Counted from the stretch's first letter, positions 1-7,967 are shown. The stretch is 11,332 bases of DNA from Verrucomicrobia bacterium UBA7008 (GCA_002449695.1 DJXI01000089.1:1-11332); one strand, 5' to 3'. Notes: generated by a model from the letters alone, not told the origin. Program-made: numbers and translations.

Positions 1-4
1 TCAA

Positions 5-107
5 GCTTCTCCCAGTCAGGGCGAGATGCGTAGTTTTTTTTTGATTAAAGCGGCGGGACGCCGCTTCCCCCAGTCAACGCTTCCCCCAGTCAGTTTTCCC
101 CCCGTCA
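5..107. repeat. Cluster of four copies of a 14-base repeat, GCTTCCCCCAGTCA
   Basis: Two exact copies of GCTTCCCCCAGTCA lie at 63-76 and 79-92, 16 bases apart. A third copy with one mismatch lies at 5-18 (GCTTCTCCCAGTCA), and a fourth, more degenerate one lies at 94-107 (TTTTCCCCCCGTCA). The cluster fills the non-coding DNA just downstream of the esterase gene and ends four bases short of its stop codon. The copies are too short and too closely spaced for a CRISPR array. I do not recognise the family. It looks like a slippage-prone intergenic repeat of unknown function, and it may continue to the left of the window. Confidence 0.75.
48..66 (-). terminator. Perfect 8-bp hairpin downstream of the esterase gene, possible terminator
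   Basis: AAGCGGCG (48-55) and CGCCGCTT (59-66) form a perfect 8-bp stem around a 3-base loop, about 45 bases past the stop codon of the minus-strand esterase gene. Position and GC content suit a terminator for that gene. However, the transcript would continue with TAATC and a run of A rather than U, so it is not a classic intrinsic terminator. The run of nine T at 34-42 is on the wrong side for plus-strand transcripts. It could also be an mRNA 3' end-protecting stem. The hairpin overlaps the first bases of the repeat copy at 63-76. Confidence 0.35.
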
Positions 108-110
108 GGA

Positions 111-2264
111 TCATTTGAGCAGACCTTCGATCGCGGGGCGGAGGGCGTCGAGGAAGACGCGGTAGCCCGCTTCGTTCGGATGCAGATTGTCGCCCGTCAG
201 GCCCGGCTTGAGGTTCTTGTCCGGCCCCAGGAACTTGTCGCCCACGTCCAGCCAGACGATGCTCTGCCCGTTCGCCAGCTGCTTCGCCGCGTAGTTCGTG
301 CGGATGTTCTTCTGGTTCGCCGGGTCCGCGGCGGTTTTGCCGCGCGGCGTGATCGCGACGAGCAGAATCTTCGCCTGCGGCTGCTTCTCGCGGATCATCA
401 TCAGCACGCGGCGGATGCCGTACGACACGTGCTCCGGGTCGCTGTCGCCCCAGTCGTTGTTGTTCGTGCCGATCATCACCGTGAAGAGCTTCGCGCGGTA
501 GCCGTCCAGTTCGCCGTTCAGCTCGCGCCAGATGACGTTCTCCGTGCGGTCGCCGCCGTAGCCGAGGTTGAGCACCTTGTAATCCTTCGTGAACTGCGCG
601 TACGCCTCGCCGCCGCGCTCCGGCTTCGATTCCATAAAGTGCGTGATCGAGTCGCCGAGCATCACGATGTCGTAGCGGCGGTCCTTGTTCGCGGCGATTT
701 CCGCGAGCTTCTCCGCGTGGCGCTTCATCCACCAGCCTTCCGGATCGGCGTTCGCCGGCACGGGCAGGAGCGTCGACTCGCGCGTCGTTTTGTCGTACGA
801 CGGATCGATCAGCTCGAACGGCGCGACGGGAAGGGCGTTGTCGCCGTAGAGCGTGCCGGTGAATGGCCGCGCGTGGCAGTACCGGAGCGCCTTCGGCTCC
901 GGCACGGCGGCGGACGAAACGGTGATCTTGCGGCTGAAGTGCTTGGACGGCCGCTCGTACTGGTCGATCACGGCCGGCTGCCACTTGCCGTCCGCGCCCG
1001 TGATCTCGAACGCGGCGCACGGCCGCGCGTCGGGCGTGTAGACGTAGAGCGAATGGCAGCCGCCGAATTCGAGCGCGAACTTGCCGCCGTCGATCTTCCA
1101 TGACTTCACGGCCGCCGGCGCGGGCGCGATCCCCTTGAAGCCGTATTCGCGCGACAGCGCGGCGGCGAGCAGGCGCTGCGCGGCCGTCTCCTTGTCGTTC
1201 GGGTGGATGTCGTTGTAGTTGCCGGCATCGAAGAGCGGAATTAGCGCCGCGCGCGGCTCGGACGCGGCGTACTGCTCCTGCGCCTTCCAGATGTCCCACC
1301 ACGACTGCTTGTACGGCGCGAGCTGGAAGATGTAGATTGGCAGGTCCGCCTTCTCGAAGCGCGCGGCCCACCCGTCCCGCAGCGCCTTCAGCTTGGCCGC
1401 GTAGAGCTCCGGATCGCGTCCGGCGTTCGCGCAGCCTTGGTACCACGCCATCGCGCGGAACGACATGGGCGCGTAGGCGTCGACCATCGCGTTCCAGAGC
1501 GTCTTCGCGTTCTGGCAGCCGCGCCCGCGGCTCGCGGCGAGCGCCTTGACGCGCGGCTCGTCGGACGCGGCGAGGCCGCATTCGGGAATCCACCCGTCGA
1601 TGCCCGTGCCGCCCCAGGTCGAGTCGACGATGCCGACGGGCACGCCGAGCGCCGCGTGCAGTTCGCGCGCGAAGTAGAACGCGATCGCCGAAAGGGGCAG
1701 GCGGTGCTCGAATTTCGTGTAGTCGAAGCTCGCGGGCTCGAACTTGAGCCACGTCGCCTTGACGGCCTGCGGCTCGGCGGCGGCGGCGCGCGCGTTCTTG
1801 ACGAAGCGCACGTCGGGCAGGTGCGTCATCGACACCATCAGCGCGCCCTTGCCGTCGCGGAAGCGCGGGTTCTCGCCCCAGATCGGGCATTCCATGTTCG
1901 ACTGGCCCGAGACGATCCACACCTCGCCGACGAGGATGTCATGCACGGCGAGCGCCGCGTTCGGCTCCGCGCCGGCGTAGGCGGCGGAGGTGACGTTCAG
2001 CGTGCGCGGCTCGGCGGAGGCGGCCATCGGCGGCAGGGTGAGCCGCCATGCGCCGTCCGTGCCCGCCGTCGTCGTCCAGGACTTTTCGCCGAAGGTGACG
2101 GCGACGGTGGAGCCGGCGTCGGCGCGGCCCCAGATCCGCAGCGGCGTGTCCCGCTGGAGCACCGCGCCGTCGGTGAACGGCGCGCCGAGCTCAAGCGCGG
2201 CGAGGGCGGGAAGCGCCGCGGCGACGGCGGCGAGCGCGAAGATTTGGCGAACTGAACGTGTCAT
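111..2264 (-). CDS. Secreted two-domain esterase: sialate O-acetylesterase-like domain fused to a GDSL/SGNH hydrolase
   Basis: The 717-residue protein probably removes O-acetyl groups from sialic acids or other acetylated glycans outside the cytoplasm. Residues 1-23 look like a signal peptide: basic start TRSVR, then an Ala/Leu-rich core ending near ALA. Residues about 25-95 form a beta-rich N-terminal region. Residues about 110-375 match the sialate O-acetylesterase fold, with the nucleophile in GQSNM (Ser122) and DIHPN (Asp352, His354). A linker or beta region follows, to about 500. Residues about 505-717 form a complete second SGNH hydrolase like PAF-acetylhydrolase/GDSL lipases: GDSIT (Ser539), NLGYGGD (566-572), GTNN (599-602) and GDNLHPN (Asp692, His695). 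In the first domain the usual QGE motif reads QGC (276-278). The start is fixed by the signal peptide and by a strong Shine-Dalgarno six bases upstream. The gene is monocistronic as far as the window shows and diverges from ugd. The true substrate cannot be read from the sequence; xylan or pectin acetyl groups are alternatives. Confidence 0.9.
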   Translation of the reverse strand: MTRSVRQIFALAAVAAALPALAALELGAPFTDGAVLQRDTPLRIWGRADAGSTVAVTFGEKSWTTTAGTDGAWRLTLPPMAASAEPRTLNVTSAAYAGAEPNAALAVHDILVGEVWIVSGQSNMECPIWGENPRFRDGKGALMVSMTHLPDVRFVKNARAAAAEPQAVKATWLKFEPASFDYTKFEHRLPLSAIAFYFARELHAALGVPVGIVDSTWGGTGIDGWIPECGLAASDEPRVKALAASRGRGCQNAKTLWNAMVDAYAPMSFRAMAWYQGCANAGRDPELYAAKLKALRDGWAARFEKADLPIYIFQLAPYKQSWWDIWKAQEQYAASEPRAALIPLFDAGNYNDIHPNDKETAAQRLLAAALSREYGFKGIAPAPAAVKSWKIDGGKFALEFGGCHSLYVYTPDARPCAAFEITGADGKWQPAVIDQYERPSKHFSRKITVSSAAVPEPKALRYCHARPFTGTLYGDNALPVAPFELIDPSYDKTTRESTLLPVPANADPEGWWMKRHAEKLAEIAANKDRRYDIVMLGDSITHFMESKPERGGEAYAQFTKDYKVLNLGYGGDRTENVIWRELNGELDGYRAKLFTVMIGTNNNDWGDSDPEHVSYGIRRVLMMIREKQPQAKILLVAITPRGKTAADPANQKNIRTNYAAKQLANGQSIVWLDVGDKFLGPDKNLKPGLTGDNLHPNEAGYRVFLDALRPAIEGLLK

Positions 2265-2270
2265 GTTTGT

Positions 2271-2277
2271 TCCTCCT
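2271..2277 (-). promoter_or_regulatory. Shine-Dalgarno sequence of the esterase gene
   Basis: AGGAGGA on the minus strand lies six bases before the ATG at 2264. It is the strongest ribosome-binding site in the window and decides the start codon of the esterase gene. It contrasts with ugd and both helicase genes, which have none. Confidence 0.85.
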
Positions 2278-2292
2278 GTTTAACGGGCGGAG

Positions 2293-2301
2293 AGTATACC
2301 A
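2293..2301 (-). promoter_or_regulatory. Extended -10 promoter of the esterase gene
   Basis: The minus strand reads TGGTATACT, an extended -10 element (TGN plus TATACT), 28 bases before the ATG. Transcription should start about seven bases downstream, giving a short leader of about 21 bases that includes the Shine-Dalgarno. A weak -35-like TTGTGG lies 17 bases upstream of TATACT. The preceding GCGGGCGAAAT is shared exactly with the promoter of the DEAD-box helicase gene. No experimental support is possible from sequence alone. Confidence 0.65.
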
Positions 2302-2368
2302 TTTCGCCCGCGCGTCCACAATCCCCTTTAGCGGGTAGACGGCCGGGCGCGCCTCGGGCGGTAAAATA

Positions 2369-2377
2369 TGATATACT
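2369..2377 (+). promoter_or_regulatory. Extended -10 promoter of the ugd-argS-nudix-plsY operon
   Basis: TGATATACT (TGN plus TATACT) sits inside AAAATATGATATACT. Only ten bases (ACGCACCCGT) separate it from the ATG of ugd. With the usual six to eight bases from -10 element to start point, the mRNA would begin about three to four bases before the ATG and carry no Shine-Dalgarno. No convincing -35 hexamer is seen, which is acceptable for an extended -10 promoter. The rest of the 123-base divergent region (2265-2387) shows only this promoter, the esterase promoter and its ribosome-binding site. Confidence 0.7.
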
Positions 2378-2387
2378 ACGCACCCGT

Positions 2388-3755
2388 ATGAACAAGAACA
2401 TCGTCTGCATCGGCGCCGGCTACATCGGCGGGCCCACCATGGCGGTCATCGCCAAGATGAACCCCGACCGCAAGGTCATCGTCGTCGACATCAACGCCAA
2501 GCGCATCGCGGCGTGGAACTCGAAGAACTACGCGCTGCCCATCTACGAGCCCGGTCTCGTGGAGATCGTCCGGGAGGTGCGCGGCAAAAACCTCTTCTTC
2601 TCGACCGACATCGACAAGGCGGTGAAGGACTGCGACATCGTCTTCGTTGGCGTGAACACCCCGACCAAGATGTTCGGGCGCGGCGCGGGCCGCGCGAGCG
2701 ACCTCCAGTACTGGGAGGCGACGGCGCGCAACATCAAGAAGGTCGCGACGGGCGACAAGATCATCGTCGAGAAGTCGACGCTGCCCGTGCGCACGGCGGC
2801 GGCGATGGACGCGATCCTCAACTGCGGCGACGGCGGCCCGGCGTTCACGGTCCTGAGCAACCCCGAATTCCTCGCGGAAGGCACGGCGATCAAGGACCTC
2901 CTCGCGCCCGACCGCGTGCTGATCGGCGGGCCGAAGACACCGGCGGGCGACGCGGCGGTCGCGGCCCTCGTCGACATCTACGCGGGCCCGGGCGGCCGGT
3001 GGGTGCCGCGCGAGAAGATCCTGACGACGAACGTCTGGAGCGCGGAGCTGACGAAGCTCGCCGCGAACGCGATGCTGGCGCAGCGCGTCAGCTCGATCAA
3101 CGCCATCGCGGGCCTCTGCGAGGCGACGGGCGCGGACGTGGACGAGGTCGCGCGCGTGATGGGCGCGGACCACCGCATCGGCGCGAAGTTCCTGAAGGCG
3201 GGCCCCGGCTTCGGCGGCAGCTGCTTCAAGAAGGACGTCCTGAACCTCGTCTATTTGTGCGAATCGTTCGGGCTGCACACGGCGGCGGAATACTGGGCGG
3301 GCGTCATCAAGATGAACGACCACCAGCAGGAGCGCATCGTCTCGCGCCTGTTCAAGGAGATGTTCAACACGCTCGCCAACAAGAAGATCGCCATCTTCGG
3401 CTTCGCGTTCAAGGCCGATACGGGCGACACGCGCGAGACGCCGGCGGGCAAGGTGGTGCGGCTCCTGAACGAGGAGCGCGTGCGCATGGCGATCACCGAT
3501 CCCAAGGCGCTCGACAACGCCCGGATCGACCTCGCGGGGCTGGAGGGCATCGACTACGTGAAGGATCCGTACAAGGCGGCGAAGGACGCCGACGCGGTGA
3601 TCGTGATGACCGACTGGAAGGAGTACGCGGCGCTCGACTGGGCGAAGATCTACCGGTCGATGCGCAAGCCCGCGCTCGTCTTCGACACGCGCAACTGCCT
3701 CGACGCGGCGGCGCTGCGCACGACGGGCTTCAAGGTCCTGAACGTCGGCAAGTAA
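2388..3755 (+). CDS. ugd: UDP-glucose 6-dehydrogenase, eukaryote-like type
   Basis: The cytoplasmic enzyme oxidises UDP-glucose to UDP-glucuronate with two NAD+, supplying uronic acids and derived pentoses for capsule, LPS or exopolysaccharide. The 455-residue protein starts with a Rossmann motif, GAGYIGG (9-15), followed by the ribose-binding acid of VVDIN (Asp34). Catalytic residues are visible: Lys223 and Asn227 in TKLAANAML, and the nucleophile Cys279 in GFGGSCFKKD. A C-terminal UDP-binding domain carries FGFAFKADTGDTRETPAGK (from about 340). These residues are each three positions after my recollection of human UGDH (Lys220, Asn224, Cys276). Stretches such as LPIYEPGL, KNLFFSTDI, SNPEFLAEGTAI and NLVYLCE resemble the animal/plant form more than the short E. 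coli type. It is the first gene of a four-gene operon, with its ATG 10 bases after a -10 element and no Shine-Dalgarno. The assignment is firm. The eukaryote-like affinity is from memory of family sequences. Confidence 0.95.
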   Translation: MNKNIVCIGAGYIGGPTMAVIAKMNPDRKVIVVDINAKRIAAWNSKNYALPIYEPGLVEIVREVRGKNLFFSTDIDKAVKDCDIVFVGVNTPTKMFGRGAGRASDLQYWEATARNIKKVATGDKIIVEKSTLPVRTAAAMDAILNCGDGGPAFTVLSNPEFLAEGTAIKDLLAPDRVLIGGPKTPAGDAAVAALVDIYAGPGGRWVPREKILTTNVWSAELTKLAANAMLAQRVSSINAIAGLCEATGADVDEVARVMGADHRIGAKFLKAGPGFGGSCFKKDVLNLVYLCESFGLHTAAEYWAGVIKMNDHQQERIVSRLFKEMFNTLANKKIAIFGFAFKADTGDTRETPAGKVVRLLNEERVRMAITDPKALDNARIDLAGLEGIDYVKDPYKAAKDADAVIVMTDWKEYAALDWAKIYRSMRKPALVFDTRNCLDAAALRTTGFKVLNVGK

Positions 3756-3773
3756 AGAGGAAAAGACGACAAC

Positions 3774-5477
3774 ATGACGCTTGACGAAACTCTCCAGGCG
3801 GCCTTCGCGGCGGCGTTCCCCGGTGAAGACTTCTCCGGCGTGCGCGTGCTGCCCGCGACCGATCCCAAGTTCGGCGACTACCAGTGCAACGACGCGCTGA
3901 AGCTCGCGAAGAAGATGAAGACGAATCCACGCGAGGTGGCCGCGAAGGTCGTCGCCGCGCTGGACCGGGCGGCGTTCGAGAAGGTCGAGATCGCCGGGCC
4001 CGGCTTCCTCAACCTGACCGTCTCGGCGGCGTGGCTCAACGCGCAGCTCGCGACGCTCAGCGCGCAGCCCCGCTGCGGCATCCCGCCGCGCGGCGCGGGA
4101 AAGACGGTCGTCATCGACTATTCGAGCCCGAACGCGGCCAAGCAGATGCACATCGGGCACATCCGCTCGACGGTGATCGGCTGCGCGCTCGACCGCATCT
4201 TCCGCGCGCTCGGCTACACGGTCGTCGCCGACAACCACCTGGGCGACTGGGGCACGCAGTTCGGCATTCTCATCAAGGGCTACCGCGACTGCCTGACGGA
4301 CGAGGAGCGTGCCAACCTGACGGTCGCGACGCTGGAGAAGTGCTACGTCCTGAGCGCGGCGAAGGCGAAGGAGCCGGACGGCGTCTGGAAGGATGCGTGC
4401 CGCGCGGAACTCGTCAAACTCCAGCAGGGCGACGCGGAGAACCTCGCCCTGTGGAAGCGCTTCATCGACATCTCGATCGGCGAGTTCGAGCGCATGTACC
4501 GAAAGCTCGGCGTCAAGTTCGACACCTACCGCGGCGAAAGCTACTACAACGCGATGATGCCAGGCGTGGTGGAGAAGCTGCGCCGGATGGGGCTCGCGGA
4601 GGAATCGGAGGGCGCGCTCATCGTCAACCTCGACGCGGAGAAGCTGGGCGTCGCCATCGTGCGCAAGTCGGACGGCGGCTACAACTACACGACGAGCGAC
4701 CTCGCGTGCGTGGAGAGCCGCGTCGCCGACTACCACCCCGAGCGCATCATCTACGTGACCGACGACCGCCAGCAGCTCCACTTCAGGCAGTTCTTCTCGA
4801 TCGCCGCGAAGATGGGCCACACGGTGAAGCTCGTACACGTGCCGTTCGGCCTCATGAGCTACCAGGGCAAGGCGATCTCGACGCGCGAAGGCAACCTGAT
4901 CAAGCTCGACGACCTGCTGCGCGAAGCGGTGCGCCGCAGCCTCGCCATTGTCGCGCCGCGCGGCGGCGACGAGCAGCTGGCCGAGCAGATCGGCATCGGC
5001 GCGGTGAAGTACGCCGACCTTTCGCACGATCCGGCGACGGCCATCGACTTCAACTGGGACAAGGCGCTCGCACTCGAAGGCAATTCCGGGCCGTATCTGC
5101 AATACGCCTATGCGCGCGTCTGCTCGCTGATGGAGAAGGCGGGGGAGGGCGGAACGGACGGGGGCTCTGGCGCCCCCGAACCCCTGCCCAAGGATGGATT
5201 GTTTAGGGTGGCTACGCCTTCTGAAAAGCGCCTGGCTTTGCAGCTGCTGGAGTTCCCGGGTGCGGTCGTGCGCGCGGCGGAGGCGTACAAGCCGAGCGTG
5301 CTGGCCGACTACCTCTTCCAGACGGCGCAGCTCTATTCGAGCTTCTACCAGAATTCGCCGATCCTCAAGAGCGAGCCGGCGGTGCGCGCCGCGCGGCTCA
5401 GGCTCTGCGCGCTCTTCGGCGACATCCTGAAGACGGGCCTCAATCTCCTCGGCATCGAAACCCCGAACCACATCTGA
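3774..5477 (+). CDS. argS: Arginyl-tRNA synthetase
   Basis: This is the class I synthetase that charges tRNA-Arg with arginine in the cytoplasm. The 567-residue length is normal for bacterial ArgRS. Residues 1 to about 85 are the N-terminal tRNA-binding (Add-1) domain, with FGDYQCNDALKLAKK. The catalytic domain has the HIGH signature exactly as HIGH at 126-129 within SSPNAAKQMHIGHIRST, then DNHLGDWGTQFG. The KMSKS loop is the degenerate form usual for this enzyme, GKAISTREGN (365-374). The C-terminal DALR anticodon-binding helical domain begins near SGPYLQYAYARV and ends in GIETPNHI. The gene starts 18 bases after the ugd stop with AGAGGA at 3756-3761, 12 bases before the ATG. Residues about 457-490 form a Gly/Pro-rich loop written in atypical codons (described separately). 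It lies between two helices of the DALR domain, where family members vary in length, so function is probably kept. Confidence 0.97.
   Translation: MTLDETLQAAFAAAFPGEDFSGVRVLPATDPKFGDYQCNDALKLAKKMKTNPREVAAKVVAALDRAAFEKVEIAGPGFLNLTVSAAWLNAQLATLSAQPRCGIPPRGAGKTVVIDYSSPNAAKQMHIGHIRSTVIGCALDRIFRALGYTVVADNHLGDWGTQFGILIKGYRDCLTDEERANLTVATLEKCYVLSAAKAKEPDGVWKDACRAELVKLQQGDAENLALWKRFIDISIGEFERMYRKLGVKFDTYRGESYYNAMMPGVVEKLRRMGLAEESEGALIVNLDAEKLGVAIVRKSDGGYNYTTSDLACVESRVADYHPERIIYVTDDRQQLHFRQFFSIAAKMGHTVKLVHVPFGLMSYQGKAISTREGNLIKLDDLLREAVRRSLAIVAPRGGDEQLAEQIGIGAVKYADLSHDPATAIDFNWDKALALEGNSGPYLQYAYARVCSLMEKAGEGGTDGGSGAPEPLPKDGLFRVATPSEKRLALQLLEFPGAVVRAAEAYKPSVLADYLFQTAQLYSSFYQNSPILKSEPAVRAARLRLCALFGDILKTGLNLLGIETPNHI
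5148..5245 (+). other. Patch of atypical codons with hairpin inside argS (residues about 459-491)
   Basis: Within the reading frame, residues 459-475 read as a low-complexity Gly/Ser/Pro loop (GGTDGGSGAPEPLPKDG). The following codons (GGA TTG TTT AGG GTG GCT, then CCT TCT GAA and GCT TTG) use A/T-ending and rare forms that the rest of the gene avoids in favour of GCG, CTC/CTG and CGC. At DNA level GGGGGC (5160-5165) and GCCCCC (5172-5177) form a 6-bp stem around a 6-base loop. The frame is unbroken and the helix resumes at SEKRLALQLLEF. It could be an inserted palindromic element, a recombined patch, or simply a relaxed surface loop. I cannot tell which without homologues. Confidence 0.5.
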
Positions 5478-5479
5478 CC

Positions 5480-5896
5480 ATGGCGGACGGAACCTTTCCC
5501 GAATATGAGCTCGCGGGCATCGAGACGATCGCCCGCGGCGTGTGCGTGCAGGACGGCAAGGTGCTGCTCTGCCGCGCGAAGGGCGGCGCGACGACGTATC
5601 TGCCGGGCGGCCACATCGAATTCGGCGAGAAGGGCCGCGAAGCGCTCGCGCGCGAGGTGCGCGAGGAGCTGGGCGTCGAATCCGACGTGGGCGAGCTGCT
5701 GGGCGTCGTTGAAAATGCGTTCGTCCAGCACGGCAGGCCCCACGCCGAAATCAATCTCGTCTACGCGCTGACCGTGCCGCCCGGCACGGCGGCGACGGCG
5801 CAGGAGGACTGGATCGAGTTCGAGTGGCGCGACCTCGCCGATCTCGACGCGGCGAACCTGCTGCCGGCGGAGATGAAGAAATTTCTGAAACACTAG
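5480..5896 (+). CDS. Nudix (MutT-like) hydrolase
   Basis: A small cytoplasmic hydrolase of nucleoside diphosphates linked to another moiety. The 138-residue protein carries a perfect Nudix box at 44-66: Gly44, Glu50, then REVREELGV (58-66), which binds the catalytic metal. PGGHIEFGE precedes and overlaps it. The short fold before it (ARGVCVQDGKVLLCRAK) is the usual first beta strands. The start lies only two bases after the argS stop, and I see no Shine-Dalgarno. Translation is therefore probably coupled to argS, with ribosomes terminating and restarting. The substrate is not readable from the box. An (oxidised) dNTP, a nucleotide sugar or a dinucleoside polyphosphate are all possible; the last would fit the neighbour, because aminoacyl-tRNA synthetases can make Ap4A as a side product, but this is inference. 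Confidence 0.93.
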   Translation: MADGTFPEYELAGIETIARGVCVQDGKVLLCRAKGGATTYLPGGHIEFGEKGREALAREVREELGVESDVGELLGVVENAFVQHGRPHAEINLVYALTVPPGTAATAQEDWIEFEWRDLADLDAANLLPAEMKKFLKH

Positions 5897-5901
5897 GAAC
5901 G

Positions 5902-5908
5902 AAAGGAG
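5902..5908 (+). promoter_or_regulatory. Shine-Dalgarno sequence of plsY
   Basis: AAAGGAG ends six bases before the ATG at 5915, in the 18-base gap after the Nudix gene. It fixes the plsY start and gives this last operon gene its own ribosome entry. Confidence 0.8.
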
Positions 5909-5914
5909 CGGAAA

Positions 5915-6553
5915 ATGACACTTGAGTGCATCCTGTGGCTCGTCGGCGCGTATCTCGTCGGCGCGATCCCGTTTGGCTTCCTCATCGGCAGGATGCGCGG
6001 CGTGGACGTGCGCACCGTCGGCTCGAAGAACATCGGCGCGACGAACGTCTTCCGCACCGTCGGCAGGAAGTGGGGGCTGCTCGCGTTCGCGTGCGACTTC
6101 CTGAAGGGCCTCGTGCCGACGCTCCTCGCGAAGGCGTGCGCGCCGGACGTCGCGTGGCTGCCGCTCGCGGTCGGCGTGATGTGCGTCGTCGGCCACATGC
6201 TCACGCCGTACATGAAGTTCAAGGGCGGCAAGGGCGTGGCGACGGCGTTCGGCATGCTTGTCGCGCTCGTGCCCGCGCTGGTGGGCGTCGCGTTCGCGCT
6301 CTTCGCGGTCGTCTTCGCGCTCTTCCACTACATTTCGCTCGGCTCGTGCCTCGCGGCGGCGTTTCTCGCCGTCGGCGTGTGGGTGCCGTTCCTGACGGGC
6401 GGGACGTTCTGCGGCGTCGGGCGCAGCCTGCCGCAGGCGATCCTCATCTCCGTGATCGCGCTCTTCGTGATCTACAAGCACCGCTCGAACATTGCGCGGC
6501 TCGTCGCCGGCAGCGAGAACAAGATCTACCTCTTCAAGGGCAAGCCGGCCTGA
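5915..6553 (+). CDS. plsY: Acyl-phosphate:glycerol-3-phosphate acyltransferase PlsY
   Basis: The integral inner-membrane enzyme transfers an acyl group from acyl-phosphate (made by PlsX) to glycerol-3-phosphate, giving lysophosphatidate, the first step of phospholipid synthesis. The 212 residues match the family's usual length of about 200. Several hydrophobic membrane segments are visible (about 4-25, 54-72, 80-98, 112-160 probably as two spans, and 173-187). The family's conserved cytoplasmic motifs are present: GSKNIGATN (36-44), FKGGKGVAT (102-110), and a C-terminal KHRSNIARL with ENK (201-203). DFLKG (61-65) is also typical. It is the last gene of the operon. The common partner gpsA is absent here, and plsX is not in the window. 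The gene converges on the helicase gene with only 24 bases between stop codons. Confidence 0.96.
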   Translation: MTLECILWLVGAYLVGAIPFGFLIGRMRGVDVRTVGSKNIGATNVFRTVGRKWGLLAFACDFLKGLVPTLLAKACAPDVAWLPLAVGVMCVVGHMLTPYMKFKGGKGVATAFGMLVALVPALVGVAFALFAVVFALFHYISLGSCLAAAFLAVGVWVPFLTGGTFCGVGRSLPQAILISVIALFVIYKHRSNIARLVAGSENKIYLFKGKPA

Positions 6554-6560
6554 CGGCGCG

Positions 6561-6574
6561 CGCCGCGCGCGGCG
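6561..6574. terminator. 14-base perfect GC palindrome between convergent stop codons, possible bidirectional terminator
   Basis: CGCCGCGCGCGGCG is a perfect palindrome in the 24-base gap between the plsY stop (6551-6553) and the helicase stop (6578-6580). Its position suits a shared terminator for both convergent units. There is no T run on either side, and GC runs of this kind arise easily in such DNA, so the functional call is weak. Confidence 0.3.
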
Positions 6575-6577
6575 GCC

Positions 6578-7915
<1,338 letters not shown>

Positions 7916-7925
7916 AGTGCCGCGC

Positions 7926-7934
7926 AGTATATCA
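7926..7934 (-). promoter_or_regulatory. Extended -10 promoter of the DEAD-box helicase gene
   Basis: The minus strand reads TGATATACT within GCGGGCGAAATATGATATACT, ten bases before the helicase ATG. Element, A/T prefix and 10-base spacing are the same as at ugd. It lies in the 52-base gap after the hrpA stop, so the helicase gene can be transcribed alone. The expected transcript start leaves about three bases before the ATG, with no Shine-Dalgarno. Confidence 0.7.
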
Positions 7935-7967
7935 TATTTCGCCCGCGAACGGGACGGCGGCCGCGCG

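Noticed and set aside
1..110. CRISPR array
   Set aside because: Units are 14 bases with two-base or irregular gaps, have no unique spacers, and no cas genes are near.
16..1920. A long minus-strand open frame inside the esterase gene
   Set aside because: It is out of frame with the two SGNH domains, has no signal peptide or known motif, and has a composition typical of shadows.
2376..5471. A minus-strand open frame of more than 1000 codons opposite ugd and argS
   Set aside because: It is antisense to two certain genes, is rich in Arg/Ala/Asp/Val without recognisable motifs, and is the usual artefact of GC-rich third positions.
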